Source: Athripsodes cinereus (lineage: Eukaryota; Arthropoda; Insecta; Trichoptera; Leptoceridae). Taken from it: DNA of 64,000 nucleotides. The translations under genes were made by a program, and so were the position numbers. Below, piece after piece: positions 30,500-40,517 of the stretch. Below the pieces are notes generated by a model. That model saw nothing but the letters and a program-made list of their open reading frames with translations, searched no databases and was not told where the DNA came from. How positions within the stretch are numbered: the stretch's first letter is position 1; the number at the start of each line of letters is the position of its first letter. Location: contig OX388321.1 of assembly GCA_947579605.1 (NCBI GenBank), forward strand, positions 24,667,614 through 24,731,613, read 5' to 3'.

Positions 30500-30995
30500 G
30501 AATAGCTGATTTTAGCAATGTATGCAAGCGAGACGTGGACATGGTTAAAGAAGGATGAAAGTGGCATAAATGCAGTTGAAATGAGATCGTTGAGAAGGAT
30601 GTGTGGTAAAAGTCTGAGAGATCGTGTGCGTAACAGTGATATACGAAAGGAATGTGGAATGAAAGTTGGTGTAATAACAAGGATGAATGTAAATAAGTTA
30701 AGATGATTTGGGCACGTGGAAAGAATGAATGAGGACAGAATGACTAAGAAGATATATTTGGCTGAGAGGAATGGTGCTCGGAGACGTGGACGTCCTAGGA
30801 TTAAATGGCAAGATCTTTTAAACCAAATCCTACAGGAAGGTCACGTGTTGAGCACATTGAACAGGAGAGCATGCATGAGGAATTGTATGACAGTGACGGA
30901 AGCGAAAGATGTATGCAAGGATAGAAGGAAGTGGCGCTCGATCCTTTCTGCCTACCCCGCGAGGGAAGCGGCGTGATGGTATGTATGGATGTATG
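30500..30995 (+). pseudogene. RTE-like LINE C-terminus, second subfamily
   Basis: Encodes MYASETWTWLKKDESGINAV then EMRSLRRMCGKSLRDRV and a NVNKLR-stop-FGHVERM segment where TGG (W) has become TGA at 30704-30706. The frame reopens through RRRGRPRIKWQDLLNQILQE, RRACMRNCMTVTEAKDVCKD and WRSILSAYPAREAA. The tail is (GTAT)n at 30978-31000. It is the same architecture as the 44 kb copy but clearly another subfamily (IKWQDLLNQIL against TTWLDHVDQIL). No catalytic residues are present. Confidence 0.88.
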
Positions 30996-30999
30996 TATG

Positions 31000-31655
31000 T
31001 ATGTGATTTCAACAGATTAAAGAAGAGTGGAAGTCCTATTAATTACTATGCGCTATTTTTATCTATCTTTATTCTCACGCTACATTTTTTTGTGGGGTAG
31101 GCATCGCTGCCTACGGAACAAATCACCAGGCATCATTCTGAATAGCGACATCAAAAGTCGTCGTAGGAACATAAGAATAGAACCATTCGACGCAGAAAAA
31201 AAAAATACAATTCAAACTGTACATACCTATAACTCAATTTCGCCCAAAATGTCGCGTAGTAATTTTTGTCTTTCCAGCGTTGATATGATATACATGTTGA
31301 GCAACGTGATTCTCGATCGTACTCTTTTTTTTACATCTTTTCTTACAGAATTCACTCTACACGTACACACTGTCCAAACTTGATTATATGGACTATTATA
31401 TTTTTCAATCCACGGTTAAATATTTACACTGAGTCCCCGGAAAAAAAATCTCTCACTGTACTATGTTACTTTTGTGTGTGTCATTTATTCTTCTACTCAT
31501 TCTTCCTGGCACTGTCCCAATTTACTGCCTCTGAAGGCTTTTGGAGTCGGCTCTTCTCGTCCTACGGTTTTATATTCTTCTGTTCTGTATGTCATCTCCA
31601 TTCAGGCCACTTCTACGTAGGATTCTGTTGTATAGGTTCATGTTATTTGTAAAAC
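31000..31655. other. No gene seen
   Basis: Short AT-driven frames. 31525-31600 (CCTCTGAAGGCTTTTGGAGTC, GGCTCTTCTCGTCCTA) may be a very degraded copy of the LINE tails at 41.7 and 55.7 kb (minus). Confidence 0.4.
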
Positions 31656-31657
31656 AT

Positions 31658-31802
31658 TTAACCTTTACAATTCAGCGATGAGATATACCACCCATTCTGA
31701 ATGTTTTTAACTTTAACCGGCACGGAGAGGACAACATGCATATTTTAACATGCGGTTGGTTCGCTGTCTATCCCACTTAAGGGAAAAGCCGTGATGTTAT
31801 AA
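31658..31802 (+). repeat. SINE family G copy
   Basis: CAATTCAGCGATGAGATATACCACC, ATTCTGAATG, CCCACTTAAGGG and GCCGTGATGTTAT mark a nearly complete copy in plus orientation. Confidence 0.7.
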
Positions 31803-32815
31803 ATGAAATTCGTTAGTATTCCGTAAAAATATATAAGGTGAAAATAACATTTTTAAGATGTAAACGTACTTCTGTACTTTAGAAAACTCAGATTTATTTC
31901 TTTCAATTCAAAACTCTTGAACAACTCTTTCTTACAAATCGTTACTAGTTACATTGTATCCAATGTCTATTTTACACGATGAAACTCATGTCTCCGATTA
32001 GTGTCTGCCTAATCTATGATCACATAAGTGTATCAGCTCAAATCAACGAAAAATCACAAGATATAAAAAAAACACTTAGGTACCTACGCCAGTTAAATCT
32101 GACATATTAATCGACCTAAAAATTAAATCTGAAAATATTATTTTTTATATCTTTTTCTCTTGATTTTAAAAACAAATTAATATTCCTCAGTTACTCTGTT
32201 GATTATAGATATTTTTAATTAACTGACGTCCATTTTCAAGGCTTTTGTATTATATGACATACCATTTATTTATATTATTAGAATACACTTTTTATTTAAC
32301 ATATATACAGTTTACTTTATTTATTCATTCTGAACTGTACATTGATAATTTATTTATTTTTGAAGAGCAAACACTGTGAAAGTTCGTCATAATGAAATAT
32401 TCAATTTGATTAAATTAAAAAACTGTGTCTTTCAATTAAAGTACATTGATCATAATACATAAAATCTAATAGAGAAATGCATTCAAATAAAATAAAAGCA
32501 ATATACGAGAGTACAGAGGGTTTATCCCAAAGGTGCGATCTCTTTCAACTCACCCAAATCTATTTATGTAAACTTATACAATAAACAGGCAAGCTAATTG
32601 CCACATGGATATGTCTTCAAGCTAATCATACTATTTACAATATACACTCAAACTATATTCGTTCAAAGATATTATAACATGTTGATACTGTTAGACAATT
32701 AGACAATTTAAATAAACTTTGATTTTTTTTGTACTTTTGAATTTCGCAAAACATTAAAATAAATTATAAATTTCAGTATCCCACATGACTGATACAATGT
32801 CAAAATCATAAAATG
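31803..32815. other. AT-rich stretch; one LINE UTR trace
   Basis: No gene. 32505-32580 (ACAGAGGGTTTATCCCAAAG, GTGCGATCTCTTTCAACTCA) is a minus-strand trace of the CR1-like LINE 3' UTR including its hairpin. Confidence 0.45.
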
Positions 32816-32817
32816 GA

Positions 32818-32978
32818 CTTGTTGAAGGGTGTTTGTGTTCACACTGTGAAATTCATATTAAATAATTTATAAATAATTAAAAAGACTGTTATATTTTCAC
32901 TATATTTATTTCAACTCTTAACGTTTTCGCCCACTTCAATGAGCCAAATACTCTTGAGAATGCCCAATTGTTGTCAAT
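32818..32978 (-). repeat. Penelope-like 3' end, subfamily a, folded back
   Basis: The minus strand ends AATATAACAGTC and carries the GAAGTGGGCGAAAACGTTAA segment of the 3.8 kb Penelope end. Beyond it (32949-32976) the sequence TACTCTTGAGAATGCCCAAT runs in the opposite orientation. The left box of the motif is therefore inverted relative to the rest, a small foldback junction. Confidence 0.7.
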
Positions 32979-32995
32979 TTTGTTTTTCTCGTTCT

Positions 32996-33240
32996 TCTTC
33001 TTCTTTGTTGTCGGTCCCTCAGTGCTGAGGATCGTGACCATCATTTGTATACCTAGGTGTGCACAAAACGCTTCCAGCGACTTCGATCTTCCGCTCTTCG
33101 TAGCGCCTCATGCAAGGTCCCCCCCGTAGCCCCCTTCACCTGCTCACTCCATCTCATTGGTGCGCGCCCCCTAGCTCTATTGCCCTCCACACTTCCAGTC
33201 AAAACAAGTCTCTCCAGGTTGTCTGGTCCTCTCGTTATGA
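32996..33240 (-). repeat. RTE-like LINE C-terminus, third subfamily
   Basis: Minus strand: GARPMRWSEQVKGATGGTLH-type sequence, then the ATGGTCACGATCCTCAGCAC segment, ending with a GAAGAAGAA tail. It is the same subfamily as 47.5-47.77 kb (plus), which encodes RGRVPIRWSDQIKEATQSSL. Confidence 0.72.
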
Positions 33241-33748
33241 AAGCATTTATTCAATTTGTAATTGAGATAAAAGTCTGCCATTTGTATCCAATAGTGGTCT
33301 CATTGTGTATTATTGAATTTATACTCCGACAAAACTCGAGTTGTAAAAGAGATGTTTTTAAAACTATATACAGTTTATTGTATAGAGCACGTTTGTAACC
33401 TAGATAACATGTAATACCTACTAAATAGTGACTTTCTAAAGCGAACGATGGAACTTTCAAAAGCTTAGATACAGGAAAAAGGAAACCAAGATATTTAAAT
33501 ACTTTTCGAGATTTATAACAAGTAGGTAAATACTTTTGATAAACAACAATATTTTGTCAGACAAAATAAATGATTTATACAAATTTAAAATTGTATTCAT
33601 TTGGCTATCATTAATATAAGGGAATAATTAGTAAGATTTTGCGTCAATTAGTTTACAGGAAAACATTCGTGGAATTACCGGCAAACAATAGATCTTGTTG
33701 AAGGCAAGTATTCAAATAAAATAATATATAAGATAACATAACATTTAA

Positions 33749-33812
33749 AGACAATTCACACAGATCGAACTAGTCCCAAATTAAGATTTCGATCTTGTAT
33801 TATGCTACTAAG
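33749..33812 (-). repeat. SINE family A fragment
   Basis: GACAATTCACACAGATCGAA to TCTTGTATTATG matches the 3' part of family A. The head is missing. Confidence 0.7.
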
Positions 33813-34720
33813 ACAGAGAAATAAAATGTAATTACAGTGTTTGCTCCTCTCAGCCAGACAGGGACATCGAAAGAGTGTAGTCAACATGTTGCACACATGT
33901 GGCTTAATATGGTCGGTCAGCACCTCAGGCTGCCCCCTATGGTGTCTCCAGTGTGGACAACATATGCTGAGGCTTCTGCGCTGTCTGAGTGGTCGGAAGC
34001 TCTTATTTAATGTTGGTACTAGGAATCTATTTACCAATTCACTTAGGAGAGTCTTCGTGGGTATTGAAAAAGAAATTCAAGCATTAAATGATGTTACAAA
34101 GTATTTTAATATATATTTTTATAAAATCATATAACATCAGAGTACCTACTTGTAATTTTAGCGTGGGAAGGTTTTCTGTTGAAATGCCAGCAATTTCTTT
34201 GAAGACATGTGTAGCGAAGTTTCCCTTATCGGTAATTTTAAATTTGTTTGTGAACTGTAACATTATGTTTATTACATACATTTAGTATACATAGTATAGA
34301 TGACTGTTAGTTACAGTAGAGAACGGTAACTGAAAACGGCAGCTATACCTAATGGATGTAATTTTCTGTTTACATTTGGGAATGTTTTGATTAAATTGTA
34401 TTACATTCAATACTAGTACCAGCGTGTAATGGAACCATTTACAGTTTTATTTTATTATATTAACTCTTATCACAATGTAAGGAAGGAAAAATGCGAAGAA
34501 ATTTGTAAATATTTTAAGATAAACTAAATTCGAATTTACCTTCGGGGGCAGGTAACTTTAACACACACACACCCATTTTCGCCATTTATATTCCATTTTA
34601 AAATACATTCAATGCTGTCGAATGACAGTCATTAGTTGGAGTTTATGTCGAATTTCATAATATGCTCTGTGAAGTTTTTGGAAAAATTAGACTCCAATTC
34701 TTTTCTGTAAATTTGTATGA
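33813..34720. other. No certain gene; conserved-looking segment
   Basis: 33840-34040 is GC-richer and open in both directions for over 90 codons. The minus frame ends near the SINE fragment and holds a C-P-H-W-x-H segment. I could not identify it and the frames overlap, so I give no CDS. 34040-34720 is AT-rich without features. Confidence 0.35.
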
Positions 34721-34790
34721 TGATGATGATGATTATGGATGATTTTATTTTGACGCCGTTTAACAATCCCTAGACCGTCTCAATTGTATA
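34721..34790 (-). repeat. CR1-like LINE 3' tip
   Basis: GACGCCGTTTAACAATCCCT and AGACCGTCTCAA with an adjacent (ATG)n run. It is the 3' end seen also at 26.6 and 28.0 kb. Confidence 0.6.
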
Positions 34791-35058
34791 TTCTCTTTTT
34801 ACCGATGGTCTGTTGGTGCTTTAAGTTATTGTTTTATCATTTTTTTATGTCACTGCTATTGTTATTGTTTTATTCAAATTGTATCCAAAAATGTAATAGG
34901 CGTGTGCCGAGTATTTTTGTTAATAAGTAAAGAAATAAAATAAATAAATATTCATAAACTACTACATGTAATAAACATGAACATGTAACCAGCTGCATGT
35001 AATAAATATGCAAGTTGTCCTTTCAGTGCCAACATAACATTTAACATAACATAACATG

Positions 35059-35293
35059 TATAGACAATTCACACAGATCGAGCTAGCCTCAAACTAAGAT
35101 GAATCTTGTATTATGGATACTTACACGACAATATACACATATATACAATGCACTAAACACAATATACACGTAACACCCAGACCCAGGACAATTTGAAAAA
35201 GGTCTTTTTTCATTTTGCCCTGGCCGGGAATCGAACCCGGGACCTCGTGACTTAAAGGCAAGTGCGTTAGCCTCCGCGCCATACCGGTCGTCA
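35059..35293 (-). repeat. tRNA-derived SINE, family A copy 4
   Basis: The best-preserved head of the family: minus strand TATGGCGCGGAGGCTAACGC (box A), a perfect box B GGTTCGATTCC, the family body, and an ATGT/AACAT-rich tail beyond 35059. It sits 30 bp from the ALG1-like exon. Confidence 0.88.
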
Positions 35294-35324
35294 TAAATAA
35301 ATAATAATTTCACCATTTAAATTT

Positions 35325-35602
35325 AAACAAATAAAGGTTTGCATCTCTTCTCCCAGTTAGGGTGCCATTGAATGCCTTGGAATGTCTTCAAGTTGTCTCT
35401 GAATTCTTGATGTAGGTATTTCATTTTGTCTTGTATCATTGGGGAAACCATCAAACCAACGAATAATCTTTTCCGAGAGTTGACTCGCATTCTCAAACGT
35501 GTAGCCATTCTGACCATCCTGAACTAATTCATACTTATAAGCACACACAGGCAATCCGGACCCAAACATATCTACGACTTTCATAGGAAGATCAGATTTA
35601 AA
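35325..35602 (-). pseudogene. ALG1-like glycosyltransferase terminal exon, frameshifted
   Basis: The minus strand encodes SDLPMKVVDMFGSGLPVCAY then ELVQDGQNGYTFENASQLSE, matching the donor-binding C-terminal part of ALG1 (chitobiosyldiphosphodolichol beta-mannosyltransferase), which adds the first mannose to the dolichol-linked glycan at the ER. Relative to the family a few residues are missing after PVCAY. A +1/-1 frameshift near codon FPNDTRQNE moves the homology to the frame reading EFRDNLKTFQGIQWHPNWEK before the stop at about 35325. At 35602 the coding match stops abruptly at a family-G SINE. Gene fragment or pseudogene is most likely; an assembly indel is possible. Confidence 0.72.
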
Positions 35603-35785
35603 CATTCAGTATGGGTGGCAAACCTCATCGCTGAATTTAATATGTTAAACGTCTTTATTTTTTCGAACACCTATCATTTTTAAGACACCATAGCTTATTA
35701 AATTCGTAAAACATCATGAATGGACATTTTTAACATGTTCAATTCAGTGAAGAGTCATACCACTCATTCTGAATGTCATGTTTCA
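35603..35785. repeat. SINE family G fragments, both orientations
   Basis: 35603-35720 is in minus orientation (ATTCAGTATGGGTGGCAAAC to TAAGACACC). 35738-35785 is in plus orientation (AATTCAGTGAAGAGTCATAC to TCTGAATG). Two fragments abut head to head next to the ALG1-like exon. Confidence 0.65.
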
Positions 35786-35949
35786 TTGGTTTTTAGCTTT
35801 GGCATAATAATTAGTCTACTGGATACGCGATTTGTGGAAGATTAAAAGCTTTTGGTCCTGCCTTTATCTGAAACTTTACGCAGCATATATTTTTTATTAT
35901 TTCTATAATTGATTTATGAGTACATTATGTATGTATGAGCTGAATACTG

Positions 35950-36163
35950 CAGGGCTACTCTTGACACAATCTAAATACGATCTTAATCTAGTCTTGATCT
36001 TGATAATACGACGCACGAAGGGACTATTGTCAAAAACACCGCGCTACCGCTACCGCGTGATCGGTATGCGCGTATTTTTGGCCAATAGTCCCTTCGTGCA
36101 TCGTATGATCAAGATCAAGACTAGATTAAGATCGTGTTAAGATTTTGACAAGAGTAACCCTAC
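35950..36163. mobile_element. 214-bp TIR element (MITE)
   Basis: Long imperfect inverted arms: CAGGGCTACTCTTGACACAA to GAAGGGACTATTG on the left and its complement, ending GACAAGAGTAACCCTA, on the right. The arms cover about 80 bp each around a GC-rich centre (CCGCGCTACCGCTACCGCGT). A half copy lies at 58.02-58.15 kb. No coding capacity. Confidence 0.8.
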
Positions 36164-36199
36164 TGATAATATTATATAACTCTCTAGGTTTTACGGTCT

Positions 36200-36305
36200 T
36201 AAACATCGTGTTCGATGGTTTTCGGGATCTTCGTGTAGTAGTTTTTAACTCTAGCTTTCGGCAAAGGTGCTGTCGCCATCTTCAGGAGTGTGAACCGAAC
36301 ACGGA
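36200..36305 (-). repeat. Penelope-type 3' end (subfamily d)
   Basis: Minus strand 36252-36285 reads CTGAAGATGGCGACAGCACC then TTTGCCGAAAGCTAG: CTGAAGA box, GGCGA/TTGCC stem, GAAA box. The flanking match to a terminus is unclear. Confidence 0.6.
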
Positions 36306-36718
36306 ATGTGGTAACTTTCTAAGCGTTTCGTTTATTTTATCCTGTAAAAAATCGGACGTTTTAAATTTGAAGATAAAAAGAAATATAAAGAAATACATTA
36401 TAACAAAATTGATGAATCTGTATGCATTTTTAATGCAGATGTTGCCACCAGATAGTAAGATCAGTCAGTAAACTAAATGGCTACACGGTTATTAGTGAAA
36501 TGTCGGTATTTAATTAAATCGCCAACTGTTTCATGGAATTACAATGATGCACCAAAGTTTAACATTCTGCCTGATTGAAGCTAGCCCGATTGTTGAAATT
36601 TAGTTAATTTATTTGTCACCTTGGCGCTAGGATTGATAACTTTTGCGTTAAACAGTTCTGATAAATGCAATCAATTGAATGCCGGAGTTTAGCTCATCGC
36701 CTTGCCATTCAGTTAAAA

Positions 36719-37317
36719 TGGTGTTCACACGAGGCGAATATCGCCAGTACACCAAAATATTATCTAATATATGAATAATTTGACAATTAATCTGAAACGA
36801 AAAAAAAACCCAGTAAAAACGATATCGTCTCAAGTTGACCACTTTTCAACATTATAATAATATAGATATGAATAATTTGACAATTAATCTGAAACGATAA
36901 AAACCAGTAAAAACGATATCGCCTCAAGTTGACCACCTTTCAACTTTTTTCGTTGGTCGAACGATTCGCGCGTGCGTAGAAAGCTATGAACGGCAACCGT
37001 ATCTATGGTCAACACTTTATAATCGTTTCTCGTTTCGTGACGGTCGTTATCATTGTTGTTAGTTTGTGATGTTTTTTTCCTTTATTACAATGCGCATTAT
37101 ATCCTCTACTATAACATTTTTAACTTATGATAAACACCCCGCGATCTCCATCTCGACGTCCGCCATTTTGAAAAAAACGTCAAAATCGGAGCGCATTTGA
37201 CAGATTGAATCTAGCCCGTGGACTTAGAACACGTTTGACGATCAATGCACGACCGAAGGATTTTGTTTTTTATGCAAGCGAAATTTGCCTGGCGATATTC
37301 GCTTTGTGAGAACACCA
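36719..37317. mobile_element. 599-bp TIR element with internal duplication
   Basis: 29-bp terminal inverted repeats: TGGTGTTCACACGAGGCGAA at the left end and TGGTGTTCTCACAAAGCGAA when the right end is reversed, both continuing TATCGCCAG. An internal direct duplication of about 100 bp (36764-36850 and 36863-36948) carries TTGACAATTAATCTGAAACG. The flanks share ATCGCCTTGCCATTCAGTT (36695-36713 and 37331-37349). No ORF. Confidence 0.75.
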
Positions 37318-38055
37318 CATTATTCAAACTAATCGCCTTGCCATTCAGTTGACTGGCTTATTCTACTATCTGGCAGCGAGACCAATGTTTTGTTTTTTAT
37401 TTACTATCGGTGATTCATCATAGTATTGGTCGGAAAGTTTCTCGTAGAAACAGAAAACTTTAACATAAAAATATCAAACTTAGAAACATACTTTCAGTAT
37501 TGCTTGCAAAACATCGCTTGAAGCACAAAAAGTATTATAACATTCCACTATATATGCAGTTGTAAGCAGCAGTACGGAGAATTGATGAAGATGGAGCATG
37601 AAGGATGGGCCGCTTTCAGTTTATGGAAATTCTTACAGAAACCAACTTATATTCTGCTTCCAAGGAATAACAGACTGGAGAAACTGTAACGAGGAAACCA
37701 CATTTTGAAGAGTAATTTATTTTACAAGATGCATCGTCGAGTTTCAAGTTTTTATTGAAGCATTTTAGCAAATTACTTCCAATGCATATATTATATTATG
37801 GATGCACTGAAATATTCTCTAAATTTTCATTTTCTCTTTTATACATTTATACACCAGTATCACTTTAATGAATTTTTGACGTCACTAAATAGTTTGTGAG
37901 AATAATATCACTTTTTAAATGAAAAATTATTTTAAAGCACCCACGGCGAAAATATTTTAAACTTAGTTCGTTTAGAATCCCATGTAAATGTGAAGTCACA
38001 CTCTTCAAACCGTAAAAAAATATTTACACTAAGCTTATGCTACTTTAGATAACAA
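37318..38055. other. No gene seen
   Basis: AT-rich and apart from the direct repeat at its left end without features. Confidence 0.45.
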
Positions 38056-38059
38056 AAAT

Positions 38060-38165
38060 ATATAAAAATAAACACTGTTAACTTTCACTTGATTGTTGTA
38101 TTATAATTAAAAGCATTTCGGACATACGTCCATCTTCAGTAATAATTAACTGAGACTTGATTATA
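38060..38165 (-). repeat. Penelope-type 3' end (subfamily e)
   Basis: Minus strand: CTGAAGATGGACGTATGTCC followed by GAAATGC (38113-38139), with a clean GGAC/GTCC stem and GTAT loop, then AT-rich sequence ending GTTAACAGTGTTTATTTTTA near 38060. The terminus AACAGTG matches subfamily a at 3.8 kb. Confidence 0.68.
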
Positions 38166-39453
38166 AGTGTTCAACTTAGTTATATTTTGATGATGTATAA
38201 AAATAATAAATAAATGTCAGTTGGAATCTATTACTAAAATTATATATTATACAATGAAATTTTTTAATATTTATCTTTTTTTTCTATCCCAAATACATAA
38301 TTATTTATCTGTAATCTTTTTATCAACCTGGCTTTGTTGATATTTGTTGATGATAACATCTATTTCTTTATATTTCTCCAGCATCGATTAATTTCCTGCA
38401 CCAATTGCTATGTCAAAATTTGTTTTTTGTGTTACTGTTATGTCAAATACCAATTGTTATGTCATAATTTGTTTTTTTGTGTTACTGAACTCTGGAGAGT
38501 GTGGAGGTGTTAAAGACGCGGTTAAAAACCCTATTGATCAGGAGGTGTTATGATTCTTGAATGGGTCCTTGCGGTGGATTTTCCTCAAAACGGCGCATCA
38601 TAAATAACGTCGTTGGTTCTATGAAACCTCTTATGTGCTCCATACCAAATTTTACAGGGGACGCAAAAAAACTGTTTTAAAGTCCACAGATCAAGAAATG
38701 AAATCAAAATTTTTATTCAAATTCATGTAAAAATTTAGACGTTTTAGACAACTTATTAAGTTGTCTAGTTATTATTATTACTGACTGTACTGTCCGTCTC
38801 GACACAGGCTTTAGCCTAGTGAGGTGGCAAAATGGAATTAGTTGTAGTGGATGTGGATGTTTGAGTTGTATTTGATTTCATATTATGCTTATTTGAAGAA
38901 ATAAACGAATCGAATGAAAATATGACATACCTACATACATACGTCTAGTGTGAAAAATACATTTTGTCAATACAATAATAATACATCATATGAAAATGTA
39001 AAGACTTACAAAGAAAAACAGTCATATATTGAGATATTTTATAGCCAAATGCTAATAATATCAATAATAATATATTTTGATTATGTGCAGCTGATGTTTA
39101 ATAAAGCTTATAATAATATAAAATGTAGCTACCTACATTACTGATCCTGATATTCAGCTTATTCTTATTTAACTCGGAGCTTACGATAATGTTTTATTGC
39201 ACATTAATTTATCATCAGATATAGTATAAAGGCTATAAAATTCACAGATTTTATAGTCATCTTATAATACGTACCAGTGTATTCTATCGTTTCTTTAGAT
39301 ATATTGCGATGATATATTCAGTATTTTCTCGTCGTCTTTTATTATTATTTCGTATTGTTTGCATACAATACATTTTATTTACCAGAAAGATTCTGATAAC
39401 AATAAATCCATAATTTAGACGAAGACTTTTATCTTATAGTATTTACTTATATT
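38166..39453. other. No gene; LINE 3' UTR trace
   Basis: 38780-38900 (GTCTCGACACAGGCTTTAGC to GAAGAAATAAACGAATCGAA) looks like the end of a non-LTR element with a polyadenylation-like AATAAA. The rest is AT-rich without features. Confidence 0.4.
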
Positions 39454-39562
39454 ACTACTACTACTACTACTATACCATCACGGCATATCCCACAAGTGGG
39501 GTAGCTAGCAGACCAGCTACATGTAAGAAACATGCAAGCTGTCCTCTTCGTGCCAATATAAT
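39454..39562 (-). repeat. SINE family G copy with (AGT)n tail
   Basis: Plus strand (TACTAC)n 39454-39472 then TACCATCACGGCATATCCCA, CAAGTGGGGTAGC and CATGCAAGCTGTCCTCTTCG. On the minus strand the 3' tip CCCCACTTGTGGGATATGCC followed by GTGATGGTA resembles the RTE LINE tip at 44.06 kb. Confidence 0.75.
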
Positions 39563-39610
39563 ATAATACTTATATTATCCTGAACTTTTTTTAAAAATTA
39601 TACAGTAATA

Positions 39611-39950
39611 CTAGCTAACCCGGCAAACGTTGTTTTGTCATATACATTTGCCATATACTAATACTTATCGCTATTTAAAAAAATAGGAGTTGATCGTAGA
39701 AGAATGAATATTTAGGACTGTATGTATTTTTTAATGCCTCATCATAAAAAAATTAAAATAAATTTTGTCCAAAAAAAAAAAAATTGGGGTGGACCACTCT
39801 TAACTTTTAGGGGTCTGAAAAATAGATGTTGGCTGATTCTCAGACCTACCCGATAAGCACATAAAATTTCATCAAAATAGGTACAGCCGTTTCGGAGAAA
39901 TATGATAACAAACACCGTGACACGAGAATTTTATATATTAGATTATAAAT
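39611..39950 (+). repeat. Dispersed repeat ending ATATTAGATT
   Basis: ACTAGCTAACCCGGCAAACG at the left and CAGCCGTTTCGGAGAAATAT to CACGAGAATTTTATATATTA at the right are the ends of a repeat that, from general knowledge, is very common in insect genomes. There is no coding sequence. I leave its class open. A truncated start occurs near 47283-47325. Confidence 0.6.
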
Positions 39951-40517
39951 TAAAGTTCAAACAGATTTACAGAAAAGCTAACCTTATTTAAAGCACTTAA
40001 ATAAGAAAGTAAAGTTTACAAAAATGAAATATTCCACCACTTGAGTCTACCCTTTGTGTTGATGGTTCAAGTGGTTGTTGAAGTCTGCAGATAGTTTTTG
40101 ACCTTTCAATGGTATGTATTTTAAACCCTTTTTTATCTATTTGGTATCACGTTTGTGAAAATCATAAAATCAACCAACGTTTTTCTCGGAGAACTTTACT
40201 GTTAAAACGAAAAAATTTGCCTTTATAATTTGTAAATTAGTACGTGTATTTATAACATAAGATAACTTGATAAAATCCTCTAAGCATCGACATATAAGCA
40301 TTAACCAGAAATGTAGTACCAATCATCTCAGATATCAGGTTAAAAAATATCAACAATATAGACATTAATTTTTTAACTCCATAACATTAATATACTATTG
40401 TTGTTTTAATCCTTCTAACCTTTATTCTTTCTTACTATACATAAGACATTGGTCTAGCACTTGGAATCGTCTGCTAGTTAATTAATTAAAAGATTCACAA
40501 ACAAAACGATAACCACA

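Noticed and set aside
33756..34134. Overlapping ORFs on both strands (93 and 97 codons)
   Set aside because: Composition is somewhat protein-like, but both strands are open and neither gives a motif I recognise.
36145..36471. Plus-strand ORF of 108 codons
   Set aside because: It crosses the end of a MITE and a minus-strand Penelope-type end.
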